A stretch of 64,000 nucleotides of DNA, taken from NCBI GenBank assembly GCA_944326585.1, contig CALVEN010000003.1:186001-250000 (forward strand). The letters run 5' to 3'. A model generated the notes under the pieces. It saw only the letters and a list, made by a program, of their open reading frames with translations. It made no database searches and was not told the DNA's origin. Origin of the DNA: Candidatus Gastranaerophilales bacterium (lineage in GTDB: Bacteria > Cyanobacteriota > Vampirovibrionia > Gastranaerophilales > Gastranaerophilaceae). The translations under genes and the position numbers were made by a program. Positions within the stretch are counted from its first letter, which is position 1. The number at the start of each line of letters is the position of its first letter. Below are positions 50,751 through 58,394 of the stretch, piece by piece.

Positions 50751-51724
50751 TATTTGGAACCCTCACCCGGCACTACGTGCCACCCTCTCCCAGGGGTAGA
50801 GGGCAAATTATCTGATTTATTTGAACACTCTAACATTCTGTCAATGCAGCCGAGAGCTTTTTCGGCTAAACCTTTTTCAACATCAATTTCATGCTGTTCG
50901 TGTAAAAGTGCGTTATAAATATCATCCAGCGTATGCCATTTCATGTTCGGACAGATGATATTGTCTTTTATCATTATGAATTCTTTTTCCGGAAGGTCAC
51001 GTTTGAGTCTGTCGTAAACACCTTTTTCTGTCGCAATTATGAATTGTTTTGCTTTGCTTTCTTGTGCGTATTTCATAATACCTGTTGTGCTTCCCACGTA
51101 ATCGGAAATCTCCGTGACGGATTTGTGGCATTCCGGATGGGTTAAAATTTTTGCTTCAGGATATTTTTTACGCATTGAGATGACGTCTTCCGCTTTTATT
51201 CTCAAGTGTGTCGGACAGTACCCCGGATAGGTGATAACTTCAACGCCTTTAAGCTGTGATTCTACCCATTTGCCAAGATATGTGTCGGGCAAAAATAATA
51301 CTTTTTCAGCTTTTAAGCTGTCTACAATTTTAATTGCATTTGAGCTTGTGCAGCAGATGTCGCATTCCGATTTGACTTCCGCTGTTGAATTTATATAGCA
51401 GACAGTAGGAACTCCGGGATATTTTGATTTGAATTCCCTCAGCTGCTGCAAATTAATCATATCTGCCATAAGACAGCCGGATTCAAGCCTCGGCAGTAAA
51501 ACTTTTTTATCAGGTGAGAGGATTTTTGCGGTTTGTGCCATAAAATATACCCCCGCAAAAACTATTATGTCAGCATCTGTTTTTGCAGCCATCTGACTTA
51601 AATATAAAGAATCACCTACATAATCCGCTACTTCATCTATTTCGGCATTTTGATAACAGTGCGCAAGGATTACGGCATTTTTCTCTCTTTTTAACTTATT
51701 TATTTTTTCGGTTATTCCATCCAT
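50750..51724 (-). CDS. nadA: Quinolinate synthase, tail encoded by a palindromic repeat
   Basis: The 4Fe-4S enzyme that condenses iminoaspartate and DHAP to quinolinate, a precursor of NAD. 324 residues with the HCYQNAEIDEVADYVGDS near 21-38, VCYINSTAEVKSECD near 108 (an Fe-S cysteine region) and further conserved segments. The last 18 residues (LPSTPGRGWHVVPGEGSK) are encoded by a GAGGG-family palindrome inserted at the 3' end; the family usually ends before this. AGGAG precedes the ATG by ten bases. No nadB or nadC in the window; a NrtR-like regulator lies at 42 kb. Confidence 0.93.
   Translation of the reverse strand: MDGITEKINKLKREKNAVILAHCYQNAEIDEVADYVGDSLYLSQMAAKTDADIIVFAGVYFMAQTAKILSPDKKVLLPRLESGCLMADMINLQQLREFKSKYPGVPTVCYINSTAEVKSECDICCTSSNAIKIVDSLKAEKVLFLPDTYLGKWVESQLKGVEVITYPGYCPTHLRIKAEDVISMRKKYPEAKILTHPECHKSVTEISDYVGSTTGIMKYAQESKAKQFIIATEKGVYDRLKRDLPEKEFIMIKDNIICPNMKWHTLDDIYNALLHEQHEIDVEKGLAEKALGCIDRMLECSNKSDNLPSTPGRGWHVVPGEGSK
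50760..50803. repeat. GAGGG-family palindrome, copy 4 (inside nadA)
   Basis: CCCTCACCC, central stem GGCAC-TAC-GTGCC, ACCCTCTCCC AGGGG TAGAGGG. Nearly identical to copy 3 at 37233. Read on the minus strand it is translated as the C-terminal tail of NadA. Confidence 0.75.
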
Positions 51725-51830
51725 TAAGGTTTTTCTCCTACATATAGTGTAAATTTATGTTAAATTTGGGATGTTTATAAAATATATTGTATAATAAAAA
51801 TAAGAATTAAGTGCAAAATTAACGGAAATT

Positions 51831-53534
51831 ATGATAGAGAAATTTATAAATGATTTATTATCACAGTTAGGCGCAGGGAGTAAAGAGGTAGTATTCCTGT
51901 CTGTAACGCCGGGTGTCGGACTTGAATTGATTCAGGTTGATCCGGTTATAAAATCAGTCAAAACATACGGACACAAGCCTCTTGAATATAGCGATTCCAT
52001 GCGTGAGATTTCAAATTATGACAATTTTAAAACAGCACTGGAAGAATTGTTTCAGGAATTAAATATTAATCCTAAATGTAATATAGTGCTTAACTTGCCT
52101 ACAGTGCATTTCGGCAAAGTAGAATTGCCGCTTTTGTTAAATGATGAAAGTATTACTGAGGCTGTTATATCCGAAATTGAACAGACCTATATTTTTAAAA
52201 GATGCGAACCTGTTGTGAGCTGGTTTGAAGGGCGTTCAAATCCCGCTTCGGACACAAGAACTATATTTTATTCGGCTGTCCAAAAAAATGCGGTGGACAA
52301 AATTAAAGAAATTCTTACGGAAATGGGCGCAACTCTCAGCGGAGTTGAAATTTCGCTTGTATCAAATCTCAGAGCATTGTTGTTCTCAGGCTTGACAGAA
52401 ACACAAATGCAAGATGGTACATCGTGGAATTTGATGATGGTAAATTCTAACGGCTACAGTCTGATTTCTTTGTCAGGTAAAGATGTCATTGATTATTATG
52501 AAGAACCGCTCGCGTTAAAAACATATGAGCTGGATGAAATTTATGACGTTATTAATACATCCGCTCAGATTGCGTTAATGAATTTCCCGTCTAATTATTT
52601 GTTTGTGGTTTCCGAAACTGATTTGGTCAGCGCAGAACATCTAATATCAAAAATGCAATTTGAAGGCAAGGTTGATTTTCTTGAAAATAACAGCTTTAGA
52701 AAAAGAGAGATTTTGTCCGTAAGTTTGAATATTCTGCCGGATCAGGTTCTAAAAATTTCTCTGGAATCTGTCGGTATCGCCGTATCCAGAATTTGTGATT
52801 ATCCCGTCAGACTTGATTTCTCCGGCAACAAGGTTTCAGAGGCGGTTACCGGAGTCGAAGAATCGATTTCGCTTAATTTTAATGATAAAGAAATCGTTTT
52901 GACGGAATCCGTTCTGCGCAAAATTTCGTATGTTATTGCCGGTGTTTTGATTATTCCGTCTTTAATTGCCATGCTGACGCTCCCTATAGTTCAAAAGAAA
53001 AATAAGGCTCAGCTGGATGATATTAATTCACAGATTGCAAAACTTGACGCTCAAATTAAAGAATTGACCGAACTTGCTTCAGAATCAGGGAATTTTGTTA
53101 TTAAAACCGAAATTGAAAACGTTTTGAAATATAACAGGAAAAAACTTATTACATATTCCGCATTAGGTGAATCGGTTCCCATTGATTTGTGGCTGACTTA
53201 TTTTGCAACGAAAGATACCGGAAAAATTGATATTAAAGGTGTATCTGAAGATGTTGAAGATATTTATATTTTCTTTAAAAATATGAAAGATTCCACAATT
53301 GATACTCAATTACGCCTGCATAAACTTGAAATGATTTCTAATTCAATTGATGATGCCGTTATGCCTAACGGACCCGTCATGTATGATTTTGAAATTACAA
53401 ATATGGCTGACAGCGAATTGAGTTCGTCTGATTCGGATAAAAAATCTGATACCAAGAAATCTTCCGATACTAAAAATACAGCCAAATCCGCCAAAAAAGT
53501 AAATGATTTGGAGCCGGTAGATATTGAAAATTAA
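51831..53534 (+). CDS. Fused PilM-PilN-like pilus protein
   Basis: 567 residues. Residues 1-340 resemble PilM, an actin-fold cytoplasmic protein (VVFLSVTPGVGLELIQVDP; paired acidic and Gly segments), although the ATP site is not obvious. One membrane helix lies at about 365-388. Residues about 390-520 form the coiled-coil and ferredoxin-like part of PilN (LDDINSQIAKLDAQIKELTE; IDIKGVSEDVEDIYIFFKNM). A Ser/Lys-rich tail ends it. PilM and PilN are normally separate proteins that bind through the PilN N-terminus. PilO follows by 11 bases. Confidence 0.75.
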   Translation: MIEKFINDLLSQLGAGSKEVVFLSVTPGVGLELIQVDPVIKSVKTYGHKPLEYSDSMREISNYDNFKTALEELFQELNINPKCNIVLNLPTVHFGKVELPLLLNDESITEAVISEIEQTYIFKRCEPVVSWFEGRSNPASDTRTIFYSAVQKNAVDKIKEILTEMGATLSGVEISLVSNLRALLFSGLTETQMQDGTSWNLMMVNSNGYSLISLSGKDVIDYYEEPLALKTYELDEIYDVINTSAQIALMNFPSNYLFVVSETDLVSAEHLISKMQFEGKVDFLENNSFRKREILSVSLNILPDQVLKISLESVGIAVSRICDYPVRLDFSGNKVSEAVTGVEESISLNFNDKEIVLTESVLRKISYVIAGVLIIPSLIAMLTLPIVQKKNKAQLDDINSQIAKLDAQIKELTELASESGNFVIKTEIENVLKYNRKKLITYSALGESVPIDLWLTYFATKDTGKIDIKGVSEDVEDIYIFFKNMKDSTIDTQLRLHKLEMISNSIDDAVMPNGPVMYDFEITNMADSELSSSDSDKKSDTKKSSDTKNTAKSAKKVNDLEPVDIEN

Positions 53535-53545
53535 GGACAATTTGG

Positions 53546-54130
53546 ATGAACGAAATAGAAGTTTATTTTAAAAAATTTAAATCAATAATATTAATTCTGG
53601 TTTTAACGCTGGTGGTGTTCGGCTATATAATAAGTAAAATTGTTCCGATTGTAACCGATATTGTTAAAATATCTCAGAATTATAAAACAGCGGTAACAAC
53701 TCTGGCTGACAAAGAAAGAACCTATAAAAATTTAAAAGAAAAAACCGAAAAAGCCGAAGCGGAAAACCAAAAGATGCCTAAAGCCGTATACAAACCGATA
53801 GAACAGGGCATGGACACCGAATCCATTGTTGCAAATCAGTTTGCGGAAATTTTGACATTTATTCGCGGTAACGCAATAAAAACACGTTCTATAAAATATG
53901 AGTACGACCCAAAAGATGATAAATTTGTCAAAAATGTTCCCGATAAATATCATGTTGCAAAGCTTGATATTGAGATGATTTCTACTTATAAAGAATTTGA
54001 AGGGTTTTTAAAAGAATTATATAAGCATGAGCATTTTTTGGATATTTCTTCAATTGAAATAATTCCGTACGATAAGGATAAAAAGGTGCTGATTATTAAA
54101 TTTCAGCTAAAGCTTTATGCTCAGAAATAA
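53546..54130 (+). CDS. PilO-like pilus assembly protein
   Basis: 194 residues: a short cytoplasmic start, one membrane helix (about 13-35), a coiled coil (about 45-75) and a ferredoxin-like C-terminal domain (KLDIEMISTYKEFEGFLKEL ... ILIIKFQLKLYAQK-like end). This is the PilO/GspM architecture. GGAC and a close spacing to the PilMN gene indicate co-translation. Together they form the inner-membrane alignment complex of the type IV pilus, here 25 kb from the motor and secretin genes. Confidence 0.8.
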   Translation: MNEIEVYFKKFKSIILILVLTLVVFGYIISKIVPIVTDIVKISQNYKTAVTTLADKERTYKNLKEKTEKAEAENQKMPKAVYKPIEQGMDTESIVANQFAEILTFIRGNAIKTRSIKYEYDPKDDKFVKNVPDKYHVAKLDIEMISTYKEFEGFLKELYKHEHFLDISSIEIIPYDKDKKVLIIKFQLKLYAQK

Positions 54131-54133
54131 TTT

Positions 54134-54985
54134 TTAATCCGCAAAAAGATTGTAATTTATTCCGAAAAGCGCTTCCTTATTTTTTATACATGTCATGCAG
54201 TAGCTTGTTTCAAGCATATTTTTTCGTGAAAAATCTTTGAAAGTACTACCGGAGCGTCCTCTATGGTCATTTGCCAGAAAAGGACATGTATAGATGCCTT
54301 TTGTTGTAAGTATTCTGCCGTATTCACAATCCAGAGTCCGCCAATTAAAATCCGTTGATACATTATCATTATCATCGTGGTATAAATTTATTTTGAAATT
54401 ATTGTCTTTTGCGTCAAAACCTATTTTACCGCAGATTTGTTTAAATTCTTTTAAAAGTGTTTCGCGGCCTTCATTATAATAGTCCGTTATGCAGAGTATA
54501 GGGTTAAAATCATATTTTACAAGGCTTTTTATTGCGTTAATCACCTGCCTGTAAGTTCCCCTGCCGCGTATATCGTCATTTTTGACTTCATTGTAGTGAT
54601 CAATACTTAATTTAAAGATTATTTCAAAGCTGCTTTCGCCCTCTACGCGTTTTAAAAATCTGGCTTTTTTTTCGTTTATGAAAGAACCGTTTGTAAAAAT
54701 ACATACATTTGTACGTTTCAGACACAATCTTAAAATACTGTTGAAATCAGGATGAGTCATGGGTTCTGCACCTGTCAAATATATACATTCAAGATTTTCG
54801 TTTACGGTGTCGTTTAATGCTTCTTTTATTATATCTACAGGTATAAAATCTTTAACATTTTTAGTGAGCGGAAAATCGATATAACAGTGTTTACATCGTT
54901 GGTTGCAGTTTTTGGCGGTAAGTTCTATAAAAAGATTATTAAATTCTTTCATTTCGCAAGCGGGTGCCGTGTAGATTGTATTCAT
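54134..54985 (-). CDS. Radical SAM protein with SPASM-like C-terminus
   Basis: 283 residues. The CNQRCKHCYID near 27-37 is the CX3CX2C cluster motif that binds the SAM-cleaving 4Fe-4S cluster; LTGAEPMTHPDF follows (the GGE-like motif). The C-terminal part has further cysteines (CEYGRIL, CPFL, YCMTC) that could ligate an auxiliary cluster as in SPASM proteins. Such proteins often mature peptides or modify proteins. The stop is 3 bases from the PilO stop (convergent). GGGGAT precedes the ATG. Substrate unknown. Confidence 0.85.
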   Translation of the reverse strand: MNTIYTAPACEMKEFNNLFIELTAKNCNQRCKHCYIDFPLTKNVKDFIPVDIIKEALNDTVNENLECIYLTGAEPMTHPDFNSILRLCLKRTNVCIFTNGSFINEKKARFLKRVEGESSFEIIFKLSIDHYNEVKNDDIRGRGTYRQVINAIKSLVKYDFNPILCITDYYNEGRETLLKEFKQICGKIGFDAKDNNFKINLYHDDNDNVSTDFNWRTLDCEYGRILTTKGIYTCPFLANDHRGRSGSTFKDFSRKNMLETSYCMTCIKNKEALFGINYNLFAD

Positions 54986-55055
54986 TGTAAATCCCCTTTG
55001 TTTTCAAGATTATTTTAAAATCATGAAAATTAAATAAAATCCGCCAATATGGTAA

Positions 55056-55388
55056 TTAGTTTTGTTCCTCTGGACGGTTAGTGAAATGATGGGGCTTTTT
55101 GTCTTCAAGCCATCTGCTCATAATATAATTTTCGTAACTCATGGCAAAATTATTCAGTGCGTTCATTAATGTTCTGCCGCTTTCGGATTTTCCGACAAGC
55201 AAAAAGTCACCTTTATTGTTTTCTGCAAGCATAATTTCGCAGTGGATAATTTTTTCGACATTTGATCTGGGGTGTTTATGGATAATATGACGCAGCCACT
55301 TGCATAAAAGCTTTGTTGCAGTGGTTTTATTGTTTACTAAATCATCATTATGTTTTTGTAAATATTTTGCAAATTCTTTTAAAATCAT
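55056..55388 (-). CDS. Small protein of unknown function downstream of comF
   Basis: 110 residues, helical, with CKWLRHIIHKHPRSNVEK in the first half and a His/Asn-rich end. No family is recognised and no signal peptide is seen. It starts 2 bases after comF ends and is probably translated with it. A role in competence or DNA uptake is suggested only by the neighbour. Confidence 0.6.
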   Translation of the reverse strand: MILKEFAKYLQKHNDDLVNNKTTATKLLCKWLRHIIHKHPRSNVEKIIHCEIMLAENNKGDFLLVGKSESGRTLMNALNNFAMSYENYIMSRWLEDKKPHHFTNRPEEQN

Positions 55389-55390
55389 AA

Positions 55391-56035
55391 TTAAAACGGT
55401 GTTGTTGTCGCAAAACAGATTATATCACAAATCCCGTTTTTCTTAAATTCTTTTATCATTTCTTCAAAAGTTGAACCTGTTGTGCAGATGTCATCAAGTA
55501 CCAGAACCTTTTTGCCTTGAATATATGCGGATTTGTTTACTTCAAAAGCTTCGTGAAGATTTGCGGCACGTTCACGTTTTGAGAGGCGGTATTGTGGTTT
55601 GGTATCTTTTATTCTTTTAACCAGATTGAAATTCGGCTCATATCCTGCGAGGTTGCAAAATTCCACGGCAACAAGCTCCATATGGTTGTATTTTCTTTTC
55701 TTGCGGCGTTTTTCGTGCAAAGGTACGGGTACTACCTGAAAATCACCTTCATAATTCAATTTTTGCCAGAATTCATACATGAATTTTGCCTGAAAGTATG
55801 CCAAATCCTTTTGTTTATGGTATTTAAGCCCGCGGATTAGTTTTTGCAATTCATTTGAATAATTACCCGCGCAGTAAACATTCACCCCGTCTATAATTCT
55901 GTTGGGTTTGACGGGAAGGTGAATGAGCTTGTCATAGCATTTGCAGCACATGCGCACAGACTCTTTTGAACTTTTGCAAAAATAGCATTTCTTTTTATAA
56001 ATCCAGTCTAACAGGCTCAAGAGTTTTTCTTTCAT
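55391..56035 (-). CDS. comF: ComF-family phosphoribosyltransferase-like protein
   Basis: 214 residues. An N-terminal zinc finger (CYFCKSSKESVRMCCKCYDKL) is followed by the PRTase-like core with VPVPLHEKRRKKRKYNHMEL near 99-118 and the PRPP loop VLVLDDICTTGSTF near 178-191. In Gram-positive and Gram-negative transformable species ComF helps ssDNA uptake. The ATG lacks a ribosome site and lies six bases after TATAAT inside the upstream gene, so it may be transcribed as a leaderless mRNA. Confidence 0.88.
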   Translation of the reverse strand: MKEKLLSLLDWIYKKKCYFCKSSKESVRMCCKCYDKLIHLPVKPNRIIDGVNVYCAGNYSNELQKLIRGLKYHKQKDLAYFQAKFMYEFWQKLNYEGDFQVVPVPLHEKRRKKRKYNHMELVAVEFCNLAGYEPNFNLVKRIKDTKPQYRLSKRERAANLHEAFEVNKSAYIQGKKVLVLDDICTTGSTFEEMIKEFKKNGICDIICFATTTPF

Positions 56036-56253
56036 AAATTTATTATAACATGGTCAGCAAGATCTATTATTGCTTTATCCAGTCTGTTGTATAATTTTAC
56101 GTACATTTTATGAATCAGCTTGATGCAGTAAGCAATATTATAATTTTCGTTTAATATATTATCATTACAGTAGCCTGCCAGAACCTCAATATATATTCTC
56201 AATATTGCGTATTTTGCTAAAATCCGGTCAAATTCTTTGATTTTTTCTTGCAT
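56032..56253 (-). CDS. Small helical protein paired with an XRE regulator (module 2)
   Basis: 73 residues, nearly all helix (LAKYAILRIYIEVLAGYCND ... YCIKLIHKMYVKLYNRLD). AAAGGAA precedes the ATG. It overlaps comF by 4 bases and is divergent from the XRE gene at 56376. Size, setting and the EVLAGYC stretch match the module 1 protein at 48754 (EILTKYC), suggesting a shared ancestor. No family is recognised. Confidence 0.58.
   Translation of the reverse strand: MQEKIKEFDRILAKYAILRIYIEVLAGYCNDNILNENYNIAYCIKLIHKMYVKLYNRLDKAIIDLADHVIINL
56042..56047 (-). promoter_or_regulatory. -10 box of comF, leaderless start
   Basis: TATAAT-N6-ATG on the minus strand, located inside the 3' end of the preceding small gene. 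Confidence 0.5.
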
Positions 56254-56316
56254 TTTTTTCCTTTACTACAATATTTTAATCTTAATCAATTTAAGTTGTT
56301 TTTTATAAACAATAAT

Positions 56317-56336
56317 TGATAATTAATAATTTATCA
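56317..56336. promoter_or_regulatory. Inverted repeat in the XRE module 2 intergenic region
   Basis: TGATAA-TTAATAAT-TTATCA between the divergent small gene and the XRE gene. It is a natural place for an XRE dimer to bind. The sequence is AT-rich, so chance cannot be ruled out. Confidence 0.35.
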
Positions 56337-56363
56337 TATATAAAATTAATTTGTCAAGTAGTG

Positions 56364-56369
56364 TAAAAT
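56364..56369 (+). promoter_or_regulatory. -10 box of XRE module 2, leaderless start
   Basis: TAAAAT-N6-ATG (56376), no ribosome site. TG lies directly before the box. Confidence 0.5.
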
Positions 56370-56375
56370 AAAAAA

Positions 56376-56588
56376 ATGGATTATCAAAAATTAAAATCAA
56401 ATATTGCTGAGAATATAAGAATTTTCAGACTCAAAAAAAGGTATTCTCAAGATAAGCTTGCAGAGTTAGCAAACGTAAGCCAGCAATATATATGTAAAAT
56501 AGAGAAGGCTCAAACAAATCCAAGTATTCAGATACTTGTTGATATTGCGGAAGTATTGGATGTTACCGTAAACGATTTAATTTATTGA
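56376..56588 (+). CDS. XRE-family regulator (module 2)
   Basis: 70 residues: MDYQKLKSNIAENIRIFRLK then the helix-turn-helix YSQDKLAELANVSQQYICKIE and the end LDVTVNDLIY. It matches the module 1 protein at 48453 over most of its length (NIR..R.K.R.SQD.LAELAN..QQ.I). The leaderless-type start and divergent small partner are also the same. The 3' end lies two bases from the convergent histidine kinase. Confidence 0.83.
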   Translation: MDYQKLKSNIAENIRIFRLKKRYSQDKLAELANVSQQYICKIEKAQTNPSIQILVDIAEVLDVTVNDLIY

Positions 56589-56590
56589 TA

Positions 56591-57862
56591 TTACACCGGC
56601 AGTTTAACGCAGAATTCAGTTCTGACGTTTTCTTCGCTGTCGACCGTAATTTCACCGCCGTGTGAGAGTGCTATTTGCTGCGATAAATAAAGCCCCAGAC
56701 CGGTTCCGATTTTGCGGAATTTTTTGGCTGCAGAATAGTATTTGTTAAATATCATTTTGATTTCTTCCTGCGAAATCCCCTGTCCGTAATCAATAACCGA
56801 AATTGTGATAAATCCTTTTTGTTCGCCGGTTTTAACGTCAATGCATTCTTTTGTGTTGCTGTGTGAGATTGCGTTTGAGATAAGATTTTTTATAACGCGG
56901 TTAAGCTGGATAGGATCCGCATTTACTGTCAAAGCTCTTTCGGGATTGAAATTTATGGTTATGCCCGATTTGTTTGCAATGGGCTGCATTTCGGCAACTA
57001 TTCCTTCTATAAACGGATCCAGTACGATTGTTTCTTTCAAAAGTTTTATGCCATGCTCTTTAATTTTGTAAGTTTCAAGAAGAATTTGCACAAGGTCAAT
57101 CAATTCTTTATTGGAAACCTGCATGTTTTGCAGCGCGACCTTTTGTTTTTCGGTAATCTCTCCGAACTTGCCTTCAAGTAAAAATTCAACAATATTAGCT
57201 TCGGCAACAATCGGAACTTTCAGGTCATGGGTCAGCGTTGCCACAAAATCTTCTTTAAGCGTTTCAATTTCGCGTTCGTTTGTAACATCTTTAATCAAAA
57301 GTACAAAACGATTCTTTTTGTCGTCGGTTTTTAACTTTTGGGAACTTATAATAAAATTATTTGTCGGAGTGTGTTTTATAAAAACATCATCGCCGTTAAG
57401 TTTATCAATACTTAAACCGTCTGCGATTTCAATGAATTCAAAAATATTTTTGCCGACAATGTGTTTGCCTTTTACCCCGAACCAGGTGGAGACCTTCGGG
57501 GTTGCACGCAAGATGTCATTATGTTCGTTTATAATTAAAATCCCGTCGGATAAAGAATTAATAACGGATTCCAGAAGCCTGTTCTGGCGCATTAATTCCG
57601 CCTGATATTCAATAATCATTTTTTCGCGGTCATTCAGGGTTTCAACCATCCTGTTAATACTGTCCGTAACATTCTGGTATGTAGGATGTTCAAGTTTTTC
57701 TATTTTAGTTGTTAAATTCCCGTAGCGTACGGAATTAACCGTATTTGTAACAGTGCCTAAATAATCGTTAATTTTTGACCATCGTTTGTTTGTTTTTCGA
57801 GTAATGAAAAACAGTAATATGAAAACAAGAATTAATCCGCTGTTAATAATATATGAAATCAT
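56591..57862 (-). CDS. Sensor histidine kinase with PAS domain
   Basis: 423 residues. One N-terminal membrane helix (about 3-22), a short dimerisation segment, a PAS domain (about 100-200, DGILIINEHNDILRATPKVS), the HisKA phosphoacceptor THDLKVP near 226-232, and the HATPase with N box NRVIKNLISNAISHS, G1 VIDYGQG and G2 GTGLGLYLSQQ. GAGGC precedes the ATG. No response regulator lies beside it, so its partner is elsewhere. Signal unknown; the lack of a periplasmic domain suggests an intracellular or membrane signal. Confidence 0.9.
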   Translation of the reverse strand: MISYIINSGLILVFILLFFITRKTNKRWSKINDYLGTVTNTVNSVRYGNLTTKIEKLEHPTYQNVTDSINRMVETLNDREKMIIEYQAELMRQNRLLESVINSLSDGILIINEHNDILRATPKVSTWFGVKGKHIVGKNIFEFIEIADGLSIDKLNGDDVFIKHTPTNNFIISSQKLKTDDKKNRFVLLIKDVTNEREIETLKEDFVATLTHDLKVPIVAEANIVEFLLEGKFGEITEKQKVALQNMQVSNKELIDLVQILLETYKIKEHGIKLLKETIVLDPFIEGIVAEMQPIANKSGITINFNPERALTVNADPIQLNRVIKNLISNAISHSNTKECIDVKTGEQKGFITISVIDYGQGISQEEIKMIFNKYYSAAKKFRKIGTGLGLYLSQQIALSHGGEITVDSEENVRTEFCVKLPV

Positions 57863-57917
57863 TTTGCCTCAGCCCTATCTTATGATATAATTATAGCAGA
57901 TAAGAGGATTTTTGTCA

Positions 57918-58394
57918 TTGATTAAGTTACCTGAAAGTATAAAATGGATTATAACTGATTTTGACGGTGTCGTAACCGATAATTGTGTGTACATTCACGA
58001 TGACGGTGTTATGGCACGCAAACTTAATTTTAAAGACGTAATCGGTTTTTCCATGCTCCGGAAAAAAGGTTACAATATAGCAATAATTTCCGGCGAAAAG
58101 AATTTTGCAATTGAAACTCTTTCAAAAAAGTTTCAAATTGATGAAGTCCATCAAAATATAAGAATAAAAATTGATGTATTAAAATCAATTATTGAAAAAT
58201 ATAATCTTACGCCTGAGGAATTTGTATATATAGGCGATGATATAAATGATTTTGCGTGTCTTGAATATGCCAGATATAAAATTACGGTGCCGCATGCTCC
58301 GGAAAAACTTAAAAATATACAGGATATTCAGGTCACTGAAAATGACGGCGGTGAAGGAGCTTTCAGAGAGGTGGCGGATTGTTTGGCCGGATAA
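57918..58394 (+). CDS. KdsC-like HAD phosphatase
   Basis: About 158 residues, C1-type HAD fold without a cap. Motif I DFDGVVTDN, motif II IISGEK and motif III GDDINDFACL. KdsC hydrolyses KDO-8-phosphate in LPS synthesis; related enzymes act on other sugar acid phosphates. AGAGGA lies nine bases before the TTG at 57918; a TTG two codons earlier is too close. TATAAT at 57886-57891 may be its -10. It overlaps the TPR gene. Confidence 0.8.
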   Translation: MIKLPESIKWIITDFDGVVTDNCVYIHDDGVMARKLNFKDVIGFSMLRKKGYNIAIISGEKNFAIETLSKKFQIDEVHQNIRIKIDVLKSIIEKYNLTPEEFVYIGDDINDFACLEYARYKITVPHAPEKLKNIQDIQVTENDGGEGAFREVADCLAG

